A stretch of DNA of 18,360 bases from Nostoc sp. CHAB 5834 (GTDB taxonomy: Bacteria > Cyanobacteriota > Cyanobacteriia > Cyanobacteriales > Nostocaceae): assembly GCA_020829485.1 (NCBI GenBank), contig JAIVFU010000121.1, positions 1-18,360 on the forward strand. Reading direction: 5' to 3'. A program made the position numbers and the translations under genes. Below, piece after piece: positions 6,302 to 13,439 of this stretch. Each line of letters begins with the position of its first letter. Positions within the stretch are counted from its first letter, which is position 1. The notes under the pieces were generated by a model that did not search any database, had not been told where the DNA came from, and worked only from the letters and a program-made list of their open reading frames with translations.

Positions 6302-7762
6302 TCACAAGCTGACAACATCCGTGAGTATTCGCAGAGCTTGCGTTTCGGTGAGCAAACCTTCACGCGACTTCTGTGCCAGCGTTCGGAGCAAAGCTTCTGC
6401 TATAGGGCCCACTGGAGAAGGAACACTATAGAGAATCTGTTCTGCTAGCGAGGGGGCCTTCGTAGCTACTGCCGCAGCATTAGGTATCGGCGCAACAACG
6501 GGGGGTTGGGCCGGGGCTGATGCAGGATTGTTGGCAACTGAAGGCGTTGCGGGATTTACCGGAGCCGACGCCACAGGGGCCTCTTGTTGCGCCACGCTTT
6601 GGAGTACGGGAATTGACGCAACAGGGGGTGTAGCTACGGGAGCGGCTGGAGCGCGTACTGAACTCAGTACCACTGTCGGGGCAGGTGCAGCCGCTACTTT
6701 TTTAGGGCCGCGTTGAGCCTTCACAGGTTCGGTAAGCGCGGGCATGGCAGGGGAGGAAGCTGCAGGGGCATTTGCAGCAGGTGCAGGTGCAACGCCTATG
6801 GAAGCTGCTGACAAAGATACAGAGGGTTGCCCAACAGGAGCCAAAGGTGCCGGTGCCAACTTCTTCTTGGCGGGTTGGGACAAACGAGGAGCCCGGGAAA
6901 GGACTGGAGATACTTCTTCCGCGGGGCGGGAGTCTGCAGAAACCAGGCGATGGATGATTTCTGGAGGAATTTGGGCTTCTGATTTAGGAGTCTCGAACCA
7001 GTCGAGGGGCAACCCTAGAACCTTACAAAAATAGTCGGCTGTCGCCTTATCGAAAATTTTGTTCCCATGGAGCCGATGGGAAATGTTCGCAGGGCTCATT
7101 TGCGTCAGACGTGCAAGATGAGACTTTGCCTTGGGGCGGTCCGTCAACACAGCAAGATTTTGTTGACGAACTTCCCGCAAAGCAATTTCTTCAAAATTCG
7201 CAGAATCAGTGGATGGGTTCTGATTGTTGTTGTCTGACATCTTTTCTATCTCCGTTGAAACTGGTGTGGTGGCTACTGCGAGGGAGGGGCTAGCAACAGG
7301 GGGGTTAACCACTTGTACGACAGGAGATGCGTGGTTCTTTACTGGCGCGGGAGCTGTTTCGACGACCTCTTCGGCATGACCTTGATGTCGCAGCGTTTTG
7401 ATACGCTCGATGTCCGTTGCGTCAAGCTTTGGATTCACCTTGTCCATGAATCCGGAGGCCAGACCCAGGACTGTTTCGATGTGGTACGCGGTTTCATCTG
7501 TGTAGTTGATGCCGTCAGCAATCTCTTTAACACGGCCCATGTTGAGGTCTAGGGCGACTGCGAGGTCTTCGTCTCCAATTGCCTGTGCGAGCAGCCTAAA
7601 GTTCCTTACTCTGAGAGCAGACGCTAGGTTCAAATTTGGAGCTGGTGCTTGGCCGCTTGGGCGTGGGCCGTTCATTTTTTTGGCGTTTTGCGGATGATTT
7701 GAGAATGTGCGGGTTCCCCCGGTTCTCAAGTGGGCGCCCGCGTAAGGTTGTGCCGGGTTCAT
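6302..7762 (-). CDS. Regulator-like protein with two HTH-like domains and an Ala/Pro-rich tail
   Basis: This 486-residue protein appears to hold two copies of one helical domain. Copy one is at about residues 50-108 (RVRNFRLLAQ ... VLGLASGFMD) and copy two at about 195-257 (REVRQQNLAV ... VLGLPLDWFE). Both fit phage-repressor-like (Cro/CI, HTH_3) helix-turn-helix patterns: an R..N start, an LA turn, a central DNA-reading helix (MSPANISHRLHG in copy two), then a TA..I...LGL...F ending. They are joined by a linker and followed by about 170 residues very rich in Ala, Pro, Val and Ser (about 280-445). The last 45 residues form helices. Copy two fits the HTH pattern better than copy one. It is probably a DNA-binding regulator or nucleoid-type protein. 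The gene is single, with its own promoter (7797-7824) and terminator (6253-6281). Confidence 0.7.
   Translation of the reverse strand: MNPAQPYAGAHLRTGGTRTFSNHPQNAKKMNGPRPSGQAPAPNLNLASALRVRNFRLLAQAIGDEDLAVALDLNMGRVKEIADGINYTDETAYHIETVLGLASGFMDKVNPKLDATDIERIKTLRHQGHAEEVVETAPAPVKNHASPVVQVVNPPVASPSLAVATTPVSTEIEKMSDNNNQNPSTDSANFEEIALREVRQQNLAVLTDRPKAKSHLARLTQMSPANISHRLHGNKIFDKATADYFCKVLGLPLDWFETPKSEAQIPPEIIHRLVSADSRPAEEVSPVLSRAPRLSQPAKKKLAPAPLAPVGQPSVSLSAASIGVAPAPAANAPAASSPAMPALTEPVKAQRGPKKVAAAPAPTVVLSSVRAPAAPVATPPVASIPVLQSVAQQEAPVASAPVNPATPSVANNPASAPAQPPVVAPIPNAAAVATKAPSLAEQILYSVPSPVGPIAEALLRTLAQKSREGLLTETQALRILTDVVSL
7238..7253 (-). promoter_or_regulatory. Internal ribosome binding site and start within the regulator gene
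   Basis: On the minus strand GGAG (7253-7250) is followed, after nine bases, by an in-frame ATG (7240-7238). Started here, the product would be 312 residues (MSDNNNQN...) and would carry only the second HTH domain and the tail. The site is better than the one at the annotated start, so the gene may yield two products. Use of the site is inference. Confidence 0.45.
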
Positions 7763-7796
7763 TGTGAAATCCGTTCCAAATATTCTTGCTGCCGGT

Positions 7797-7824
7797 ATTG
7801 TACTTAAATTTTCACCTTAGGCAA
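7797..7824 (-). promoter_or_regulatory. Sigma70-type promoter for the double-HTH gene
   Basis: On the minus strand TTGCCT (7824-7819) and TACAAT (7802-7797) are 16 bases apart, and the ATG lies 34 bases after the -10 box. The -10 box is part of an 11-base element, ATTGTACTTAA on the plus strand, that occurs again at 8771-8781 next to another minus-strand gene. Confidence 0.55.
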
Positions 7825-7991
7825 GCAAGGCCCAATGTTCTGTCTGCTGATAGCATAAATTTGCGCACGGTTTTGGTGCATAGCTACTGTTTGTATCTAG
7901 GTTCTGAACGCTTATGACTGCAAATATTTTGTAACAGTCTATGATTTCCACATCAGGGTGACTATACAGATTACTTGTTGCTGCCAATCTT

Positions 7992-8277
7992 GGCGTGGGC
8001 CGGGAACCCATGCCGCTTAAGGTAGGCTTAAGCTGAAAGGAGGGGGTTGCCTAAGCTGGTTGTTTGTCCCTTCGGGGGCTCCGCGGAAACAGCTGGACGA
8101 AGCATCTCACTCCCCAAGCACTCAAGTACCGGGATTTGAAACTCATTTAATGCTCCACGTGCGTAGGCTAGGTCGGGAGCCCTGGCTAAAACACATTGAG
8201 TTTTGAGTCCTAGCGCCTGACTGTTGCCATCGGGACCCCCTTAAAACGGGGAGGCAGCAGTCGGGCGCAACCTTTTT
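7992..8277 (+). ncRNA. Candidate structured RNA ending in a strong terminator
   Basis: This stretch has no convincing protein gene but many hairpins in a row on the plus strand. They are GGCGTGGG/CCCATGCC (7992-8014), GCTTAAG/CTTAAGC (8015-8033), and AGCTG/CAGCT with an inner TTT/AAA (8054-8094) enclosing CCC-TTCG-GGG. AGCAT/ATGCT (8101-8154) follows. The last hairpin (8213-8268) has four stacked helices: GCGCC/GGCGC, GACTG/CAGTC, TGCC/GGCA and CCCC/GGGG. It is followed by AACC and five T (8273-8277), a strong intrinsic terminator for plus-strand transcription. A -10-like TATACA at 7963-7968 could start the RNA, but I see no good -35. I do not recognise it as 6S, tmRNA or RNase P RNA. The T-run ends at the stop codon of the convergent gene at 8276. 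Confidence 0.45.
8213..8277 (+). terminator. Long hairpin with T-run
   Basis: The arms at 8213-8240 and 8248-8268 pair through four short helices around a TTAAAAC loop, followed by T at 8273-8277. Reading the minus strand, no T-run follows, so it terminates plus-strand transcription, either from the candidate RNA or from read-through. Confidence 0.65.
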
Positions 8278-8761
8278 AAGATGGCCTTTCCACCGTCTTC
8301 AGCCGCCTAAAAGGCTGACTAACGCCTCCCCCTATCAAGGGTATGACGCTCTCCACATTGGAGCTGTCCAGTATTACCACTTCTCGGCCAGAGTCCCCGG
8401 CAATCGTGCACAGAACAAGCAAATCACTGCCTGGAAGGTGTTCCAAGCGCTCGACAACCCCCGTGTAAGTCTCTGGCCCTTTGACTTTTAAGGTCAACCT
8501 GCGGCCAATGGTGATTCCCCACCTGGCCGCACACGCCTTCGAGGTGACTTTTAAAGCCACCTCCGATGCGTCTTGAACTTCCTTGCTTTTTTGACAGATA
8601 CGTCCTGAAAGGGCGTTCGTTCCTTGAGAGAAGGGGGGTGGCGATAGGGCCATTTCCTTAGCCTGTTGGCTAATGAGCCCTTGCCGAGATGCTTCTAAGG
8701 CGCTGACACGTGACCAGCAAATTGCTGATTGCAAAAAAAGTTGAGGGGTAGTTGTTGTCAT
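8276..8761 (-). CDS. Unknown small protein
   Basis: The product is 161 residues from the ATG at 8761; an in-frame ATG at 8803 would add 14 residues but would run across the inverted repeat at 8768-8785. The N-terminal half is helical (QSAICWSRVSALEASRQG) with a linker rich in Pro and Ser. The C-terminal half (about 85-145) looks like a small beta-barrel: GRRLTLKVKGPETYTGVVE, then LLVLCTIAGD and VVILDSSNVESVIPL, a pattern seen in SH3-like or Hfq-like folds. No family is named. It is divergent from the kinase-like gene across a 55-base gap containing an inverted repeat. The -10-like TACAAT lies only nine bases before this ATG, so the transcript could be nearly leaderless. Confidence 0.6.
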   Translation of the reverse strand: MTTTTPQLFLQSAICWSRVSALEASRQGLISQQAKEMALSPPPFSQGTNALSGRICQKSKEVQDASEVALKVTSKACAARWGITIGRRLTLKVKGPETYTGVVERLEHLPGSDLLVLCTIAGDSGREVVILDSSNVESVIPLIGGGVSQPFRRLKTVERPS

Positions 8762-8767
8762 CAATTG

Positions 8768-8785
8768 GCCATTGTACTTAATGGC
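8768..8785. promoter_or_regulatory. Inverted repeat between divergent genes (operator candidate)
   Basis: GCCATT and AATGGC form 6-bp arms around GTACTT. The repeat lies between the two divergent starts and overlaps the -10-like TACAAT of the minus-strand gene, so a bound dimeric regulator would block it. Confidence 0.45.
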
Positions 8786-8816
8786 TACACAGAGTAGGTC
8801 CATTACGTGTCAAAGT

Positions 8817-9800
8817 ATGAAAATACATGGTGAATTTTATGCAACCAAAAGGAATGCAAAGCCTTTTGAACTCCTGATGAACGGACAACGGACATTCGAT
8901 GGAGGTTATGCCCGGGTGTCGCATCTGACGCCCTTTTCTGTTCTCAAAGCGACCTGTTGTCAAAGCACAAACGAGTTGCTTACTGAGCTTGAAAAACTTG
9001 CCAAGAAAGGACTTCCTACCCCGGTAGGTCTTCCGGCCGTTCTTGCCAATCACGGTCAGTCCATGGAAGACGGTGAAGGGATGAAGTACCACCTGTGGGA
9101 AATAGAACGGTTGTTTGAGCCCCAAGATGAGCTAGAAATTCGTAAAGCGCGTATTTCAGGAAGGTCAGTGCTTTCTGTGCTGAAGCCTTCGTATGCGAAT
9201 CAGGTGGCGAGGCTGACACCTAAGGTTTTCAACGAGTTAGTCGAAGACCTTCGGCTTGCCCAGGAGCCTCTTCGGGGAATTTTCCCCTCATGGGACGCAT
9301 GCAAAGAAGTGGCCCTCGCTTTGGCGTTAAAGACTAGTGGGGAGCTGAAAAACACTTTCTTGTATTTGCACGACTTCGTAGTCCACCATCGAGTAAGCCT
9401 GGACCTTTTGACCCAGGGCAATGTCATGGTGAACTGTTTTGGCTACCCCTGCCTTAGTGACCCCGTATGCGAGTCCTACGACTCGATGGGCATTTCTGCT
9501 GATTTCCCGCGAACTGAAGGAGCGGAATACTGTGTCCTAGCGATGCTTCCTGTCAGTGTTCGAGGAGTTCAAGTGTCTCTCAATCCATTCTGCACAGGGG
9601 CAATCTGCGAGGAATCTGCCTTGAACACACTTCAAGCGCTGAAGGAAGTGGGTGTACAGGGAGAGGTTGTTACCTGGCGAGCAACTGCTCACGTCAAGCA
9701 CCTCACAACGGCTACACAAACAGCACCGATATGGGAATATCCCGACGTTTGTGAAAAGTTGTCCAGAGGACAGTACATCAAGGCGCTAGCTATCCAATAG
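8817..9800 (+). CDS. Kinase-fold-like protein (aminoglycoside phosphotransferase type)
   Basis: The product is 327 residues from the ATG at 8817; ATG 8781 would add 12 residues but falls in the operator-like repeat. The motif order is that of a small-molecule or protein kinase fold. VLKA has a Lys at residue 44 (beta-3 Lys), followed by NELLTELE, with Glu at 53 or 57 (helix C). LWEIERLFEP (93-102) looks like the hinge. SLDLLTQGNVMVN has Asp 196 and Asn 202 (catalytic loop) and LSDPV has Asp 215 (DFG-like). A GNVMV...DP pattern like this is seen in phage and plasmid kinase-like proteins. Activity is not shown; it may be a pseudokinase. A terminator follows at 9815-9847. The gene faces the operon at 9933. 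Confidence 0.55.
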   Translation: MKIHGEFYATKRNAKPFELLMNGQRTFDGGYARVSHLTPFSVLKATCCQSTNELLTELEKLAKKGLPTPVGLPAVLANHGQSMEDGEGMKYHLWEIERLFEPQDELEIRKARISGRSVLSVLKPSYANQVARLTPKVFNELVEDLRLAQEPLRGIFPSWDACKEVALALALKTSGELKNTFLYLHDFVVHHRVSLDLLTQGNVMVNCFGYPCLSDPVCESYDSMGISADFPRTEGAEYCVLAMLPVSVRGVQVSLNPFCTGAICEESALNTLQALKEVGVQGEVVTWRATAHVKHLTTATQTAPIWEYPDVCEKLSRGQYIKALAIQ

Positions 9801-9814
9801 CGTTCCATTCATTC

Positions 9815-9847
9815 AAAAGCCCTGCGAAGTAATTTGCAGGGCTTTTT
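9815..9847 (+). terminator. Intrinsic terminator, possibly bidirectional
   Basis: AAAAGCCCTGC pairs with GCAGGGCTTTTT around GAAGTAATTT. It lies 15 bases after the kinase-like gene and isolates the operon at 9933 from it. Confidence 0.85.
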
Positions 9848-9872
9848 CAATAAGGATAAAGGTTCATTTTTC

Positions 9873-9901
9873 TTCCATTTATTTTCTAGAGTTTCTATAC
9901 A
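9873..9901 (+). promoter_or_regulatory. Promoter for the MoxR operon
   Basis: TATACA (9896-9901) is a good -10 box, with TTCCAT (9873-9878) 17 bases upstream as a weak -35. The ATG at 9933 follows, with GAAGG at 9921-9925 as ribosome binding site. Confidence 0.5.
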
Positions 9902-9932
9902 GACGTAGGAACTTATTAAAGAAGGTAAATCA

Positions 9933-10949
9933 ATGAACATTCAAGGTGCTATTCGCGTTCTGACTCTCTGCGCGAAGAACAATCTGCCAGTCATAATGAG
10001 CGGCGCTCCTGGCGTTGGTAAATCGGACATTGTCGCCTTGGTGGCTAAAAATATTGAGGCTGATTGCATCATTTCCCACCCAGTGACCGGCGAGCCCACT
10101 GACGTAAAAGGTCTTCCCTTTCCAGATGAGACAAAGACTTTTGCACGATTCCTGCCTTACGGCGACTTGGAGCGTGCAATCAAAGCCAAGAAAAAAACAA
10201 TTTGGTTTCTGGATGACTTTGGCCATGCGCTTCCGGCCGTACAAGCCAGCTACATGCAGCTTCTACTTGCCAGGCAAATTGGAGAGCACAAAATATCTGA
10301 TTTTGTGACATTTGTACTCGCAACGAACCTCAAGCAACATCGTGCAGGGACTCACGGCTTTATCGAGCCTGTGAAATCTCGATTCAGCACGATTATCAAC
10401 CTGAAGCCTACGTTGCAAGAGTGGACTCCATGGGCATGGGAGCATAACGTGCCAGCTGAAATCATCTCTTACCTGATGTTCAAGCCGGACGACTTTATTG
10501 TGGAAAATCCAACACTGGAGCTCACCAATTCTCCAAGTCCTCGGACGTGGGCAAATCTGGGCAAGCTTCAAACTGCTGGCGTGCACCCCGACGATGAGTT
10601 GGAAGTGTTCTCCGGCGCTATTGGAGCAGCGGTAGCTACGGAGTATCAAAGCTTCCTCAATCTCAGCCGGGAATGTCCCGCTCCAGAGACTTTGTTGCTG
10701 TCTCCAAGCAGTGCCAGCATTCCGGAAGATATAAGTATTTTGTATGCACTAGGCAATGCCGTCGCACACCACGTGACCCCTGAAAACTTTGCAAACCTGA
10801 TGGTCTACACCGACCGAATCGGAGCGATGGGTAAACAGGAGTTGTCAGCATTTTTCATTCGAAACGCGATTCGTCGCTGCCCGAATGCTCAACAAACCAG
10901 TGCGTTTACGCGCGTAGCTAGCGGCCCCCTCGGCCCTTTGTTCGCTTAA
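9933..10949 (+). CDS. MoxR-type AAA+ ATPase
   Basis: This 338-residue protein has a Walker A GAPGVGKS at residues 24-31, a Walker B WFLDDFG at 91-97, a sensor-1 ATN at 130-132 and an arginine-finger-like KSRFS at 148-152. The VTGEPTDVKGLPFP stretch (51-64) is typical of MoxR/CobS-like AAA+ proteins of the phage and plasmid type. These enzymes work as chaperones or remodellers, usually with a VWA-domain partner (RavA-ViaA, NorQ-NorD, CobS-CobT). It is the first gene of a three-gene operon, with a clear GAAGG site seven bases before the ATG and a promoter at 9873-9901. Its C-terminal half has no recognised motif. Confidence in the ATPase class is high; the client is unknown. Confidence 0.9.
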   Translation: MNIQGAIRVLTLCAKNNLPVIMSGAPGVGKSDIVALVAKNIEADCIISHPVTGEPTDVKGLPFPDETKTFARFLPYGDLERAIKAKKKTIWFLDDFGHALPAVQASYMQLLLARQIGEHKISDFVTFVLATNLKQHRAGTHGFIEPVKSRFSTIINLKPTLQEWTPWAWEHNVPAEIISYLMFKPDDFIVENPTLELTNSPSPRTWANLGKLQTAGVHPDDELEVFSGAIGAAVATEYQSFLNLSRECPAPETLLLSPSSASIPEDISILYALGNAVAHHVTPENFANLMVYTDRIGAMGKQELSAFFIRNAIRRCPNAQQTSAFTRVASGPLGPLFA

Positions 10950-10964
10950 AAGGAAATCAAGAAC

Positions 10965-11864
10965 ATGACAATCAATGTGAATAACTGCGTGTTGGTAACT
11001 CTCACCATCTCTGTGTGGGACTTCAACCGTCAGGACAATCGGGTTTCTGCAGATGTCGCGAAGGCAAACGAGGTTCAAGACCGACGTATGTGCCGGCTGC
11101 GAAAAACACTGCTGCCAAAAAACCAGGTGATGGACGAGATGGTTGCCATCATCCGAGCTATCCGCAAGTTCCACTATGCCAACACCTTGGCGTGGATGCA
11201 TGACGGCCCTCGGATGCTGCCAACGGCAAACTTCACTCCCTACATGGACGGTATCCGAGACTTGAAGGCGCAGCTGGAAGCAAAGGTGCTCGAATTTTTC
11301 GATGCGTACCCTACCCTCGCCAAGACTGCCGAGCAATCGCTGGGCAAGCTTTACGATGCCACCGACTACCCCTCTGTAGAGTCGCTTCGAAAGAAGTATT
11401 CCATGGATGTCAAGGTTCAACCTTTGCCCTCTGCGGAAGGACTTCTCCAGCTGGGGCTCGAATCGGAAGACGCTCAAGCCTTCCGCATGAAGTTGCAAGC
11501 CGACATGGAAGACACCTTCCTGAAGGCAAACCAGCGCATGTGGAACGAGCTGTACTCGCGGTTGGCGGTGCTACACGAACGTCTCAGCGATGAAGACGCA
11601 ACCGTGCGCAAAGGGACTATTGCGGCTGTACAGGAGCTCACCGAGCTGCTGCCACGCATGAACCTGACCGGCGATGAACGCCTGGAGGCCCTGACACTTC
11701 GGCTTCAGTCCTCCTTGAAGGGCCTATCGGAAGAATCGCTTAAACACGACCCTTCGACACGAGAGCGTGTCACAACTGATACCCGCAAGGTGTTCAGCGT
11801 GATGCAAGCGTTCATGAACCCCTCGCAAGACATTGAAGAAGAAGGAATGTTGCGTGCGGCATGA
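10965..11864 (+). CDS. DUF3150-like helical protein
   Basis: This 299-residue protein begins 15 bases after the MoxR-like gene and is mostly helical. The MTINVNNCVLVTLTISVWDF start, the LRKTLLPKNQVMDEM stretch and the run DATDYPSVESLRKKYSM (about 126-142) match what I recall of DUF3150, a family found next to MoxR ATPases and VWA proteins in plasmids and phages. No catalytic motif or membrane segment is visible. Coiled-coil-like segments lie at about 165-265. It probably acts as a structural or adaptor subunit of the MoxR-VWA machine. Family assignment is from memory of sequence style and context, so moderate. Confidence 0.65.
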   Translation: MTINVNNCVLVTLTISVWDFNRQDNRVSADVAKANEVQDRRMCRLRKTLLPKNQVMDEMVAIIRAIRKFHYANTLAWMHDGPRMLPTANFTPYMDGIRDLKAQLEAKVLEFFDAYPTLAKTAEQSLGKLYDATDYPSVESLRKKYSMDVKVQPLPSAEGLLQLGLESEDAQAFRMKLQADMEDTFLKANQRMWNELYSRLAVLHERLSDEDATVRKGTIAAVQELTELLPRMNLTGDERLEALTLRLQSSLKGLSEESLKHDPSTRERVTTDTRKVFSVMQAFMNPSQDIEEEGMLRAA

Positions 11865-11871
11865 GGAGAAA

Positions 11872-13050
11872 ATGACTGGCAAGCTAATCCTTGCCAGGCA
11901 CAACATGCTGCGGACGGCACCGTTCTTTGGGTGCCTCGCACTCAGGCTAAAGATTGTGCCGGACCCTACCTGCAAGTCGATTTGGTCGGACGCGACAACA
12001 CTTGGGTACAACCCCGAGTACGTGGACCGAGCAACCGATTTGGAGCTCAGAGCCTTGCTGGCCAAGGTGGTCATGCATATTGCCGCGGGGCACCCCTGGC
12101 GACAGGGAAACCGCAATGCAAAGCTTTGGAACCAGGCGACGGCGTATGCCATCAACCCCTTGGTTCTGGAGTCAGGATTTAGACTGCCGAGCGGCTATCT
12201 ACAAGAAGACGAGTATGCGGGTATGCCTGCAGAGCTCATCTACGAAGTTTTGAGTAAGAAGAACCCACCCAAAGACGATGCATCCCCGGACCCGGCCAGC
12301 ATGGCTGAACCGGGAGGGGCTCCTGATGGGGCTGAGACAGACTCTGGAGGGGAAAGCCCAGCTTCGGCCGAGGAGACTTTCATCCCTGGCGAAATACGAC
12401 CTGCGCAGTCTCCGGAAACGGAGGCTGAATGGCATGCGGCAATGGCTAATGCAACCCGCACGCAAGGTCAGCTATCGGCGTCTGTTCGAAGAATCGTCAA
12501 GGAATCCTTGGCTCCAAAAGTTCGATGGACGGAAGAACTTCGTCACCTTCTTCAGCAAGTGGGCACTCCGAGCAACTTCTCATGGGGACGACCGAGTAAG
12601 CGCTGGCTATATGCCGGAATGTACTTGCCGTCCCTGGTGGGACAGTCTATTGGAACACCGGTTATCGCAAGAGACACCAGTGGCTCCATCTCGGACAGCT
12701 ATCTCCAAGAGATGAACGCGGAAGTGGCTGAGCTGATTGTGGAATGCAAACCTGAATTGGCCTACTTGTTGGACTGCGATTCATCCGTAAAACAGGTGAT
12801 TGAAGTCTTGCAAGGAGATATTCCGGACGATTTGAATGCACTAGGAGGCGGCGGCACGAATTTCTGCCCAGTCTTCGAGTGGATTGAAAAAGAGGATATT
12901 TCGCCTTCATGCGTCATCTATATGACTGACTTGCAGGGACGTTTTCCGAAGGAGGACCCCGGGTACCCAGTCATTTGGCTGGTGCCTGAAGGTTACTGTA
13001 AAGGGCCGCAACCGCCTTTTGGGACGGTTATTCCGCTGACGTTGCGCTAG
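11872..13050 (+). CDS. DUF2201-type protein with VWA-like MIDAS domain and degenerate metallopeptidase half
   Basis: The product is 392 residues from the ATG at 11872, with GGAG just upstream and a 7-base gap after the DUF3150 gene; a TTG at 11833 would extend it back into that gene. The N-terminal half resembles the DUF2201 metallopeptidase-like domain (HPWRQGNRNAKLWNQ, AINPLVLESGF). The expected HExxH is replaced by KVVMH (65-69), though His 69 and His 74 are kept. A Pro/Ser/Glu-rich linker (about 131-185) follows. The C-terminal half is a VWA-like fold with MIDAS DTSGSIS (268-274), Thr 329 in GGGGTNF and Asp 353 in MTDLQG. VWA proteins are the partners of MoxR ATPases. A terminator lies at 13076-13106. 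Function of the machine is inferred, not shown. Confidence 0.85.
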   Translation: MTGKLILARHNMLRTAPFFGCLALRLKIVPDPTCKSIWSDATTLGYNPEYVDRATDLELRALLAKVVMHIAAGHPWRQGNRNAKLWNQATAYAINPLVLESGFRLPSGYLQEDEYAGMPAELIYEVLSKKNPPKDDASPDPASMAEPGGAPDGAETDSGGESPASAEETFIPGEIRPAQSPETEAEWHAAMANATRTQGQLSASVRRIVKESLAPKVRWTEELRHLLQQVGTPSNFSWGRPSKRWLYAGMYLPSLVGQSIGTPVIARDTSGSISDSYLQEMNAEVAELIVECKPELAYLLDCDSSVKQVIEVLQGDIPDDLNALGGGGTNFCPVFEWIEKEDISPSCVIYMTDLQGRFPKEDPGYPVIWLVPEGYCKGPQPPFGTVIPLTLR

Positions 13051-13075
13051 TAATTAGCCGATTTGGCATCATTCA

Positions 13076-13106
13076 AAGCCACCTCTTTATGAGGTGGCTT
13101 ATTTTT
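13076..13106 (+). terminator. Intrinsic terminator of the MoxR operon
   Basis: AAGCCACCTC and GAGGTGGCTT form a 10-bp stem around TTTAT, followed by ATTTTT. The core GCCACCT/AGGTGGC stem is the same as in the terminator at 4629-4646. Confidence 0.85.
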
Positions 13107-13121
13107 GTGCTGGAGAAAATG

Positions 13122-13154
13122 AAAAACTCCTCAATGCAGGGCATTAAGGAGTTT
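13122..13154 (-). terminator. Intrinsic terminator of the small membrane protein gene
   Basis: On the minus strand AAACTCC and GGAGTTT, with an inner TTAATGC/GCATTGA helix, close on a 3-base CCT loop and are followed by five T. It lies about 18 bases after the stop codon at 13173, back to back with the terminator at 13076. Confidence 0.8.
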
Positions 13155-13172
13155 GAAAAATCAGTCAATAAA

Positions 13173-13439
13173 TTAGACTGGTGCTACTTTGGTGTCGGAC
13201 TTCGTTTCTTCATCATTGCCGTCCTTGCGGGACTCAAGTTCGGCTTTCATGCGTCGACGTCGTGCGATGGTAGTGCACAGAGTGATGGCCATAGACAAAA
13301 CTATGCATGCCATGCCAGCCCACAAGAAGTAGTAGTAGGTCGGGACCCACAAAACAACTTTCTCGTAGTTAGCGAACATCCCGTTATAGAACAGGACAAC
13401 ACCAGCGATAAGAATGGTGAAGGATGCTTGTTTGAACAT
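13173..13439 (-). CDS. Small membrane protein with two predicted helices
   Basis: This 88-residue protein has hydrophobic segments at about residues 6-22 and 29-58 (the latter ending LCTTIARRRR), followed by a charged, Lys/Asp/Glu-rich tail. The basic RRRR motif after the second helix suggests a cytoplasmic C-terminus. The start is supported by GGAG about six bases before the ATG. It stands alone between the MoxR operon terminator and the surface-protein gene, with its own terminator. No family is recognised. Confidence 0.65.
   Translation of the reverse strand: MFKQASFTILIAGVVLFYNGMFANYEKVVLWVPTYYYFLWAGMACIVLSMAITLCTTIARRRRMKAELESRKDGNDEETKSDTKVAPV

Noticed and set aside
7817..8011. 64-codon minus-strand open frame between the regulator promoter and the RNA-like region
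   Set aside because: No ribosome binding site, odd composition, and it runs over the promoter side of the regulator gene and the first hairpin of the candidate RNA.
7992..8277. 6S RNA, tmRNA or RNase P RNA
   Set aside because: None of the conserved cores I know for these RNAs is present.
10845..11498. 217-codon minus-strand frame opposite the MoxR and DUF3150 genes
   Set aside because: Long but antisense to two genes with good ribosome binding sites and family-like sequence; no start signal.
12278..12715. 145-codon plus-strand frame inside the VWA gene
   Set aside because: Shadow frame of a well-supported gene, with no family-like sequence.
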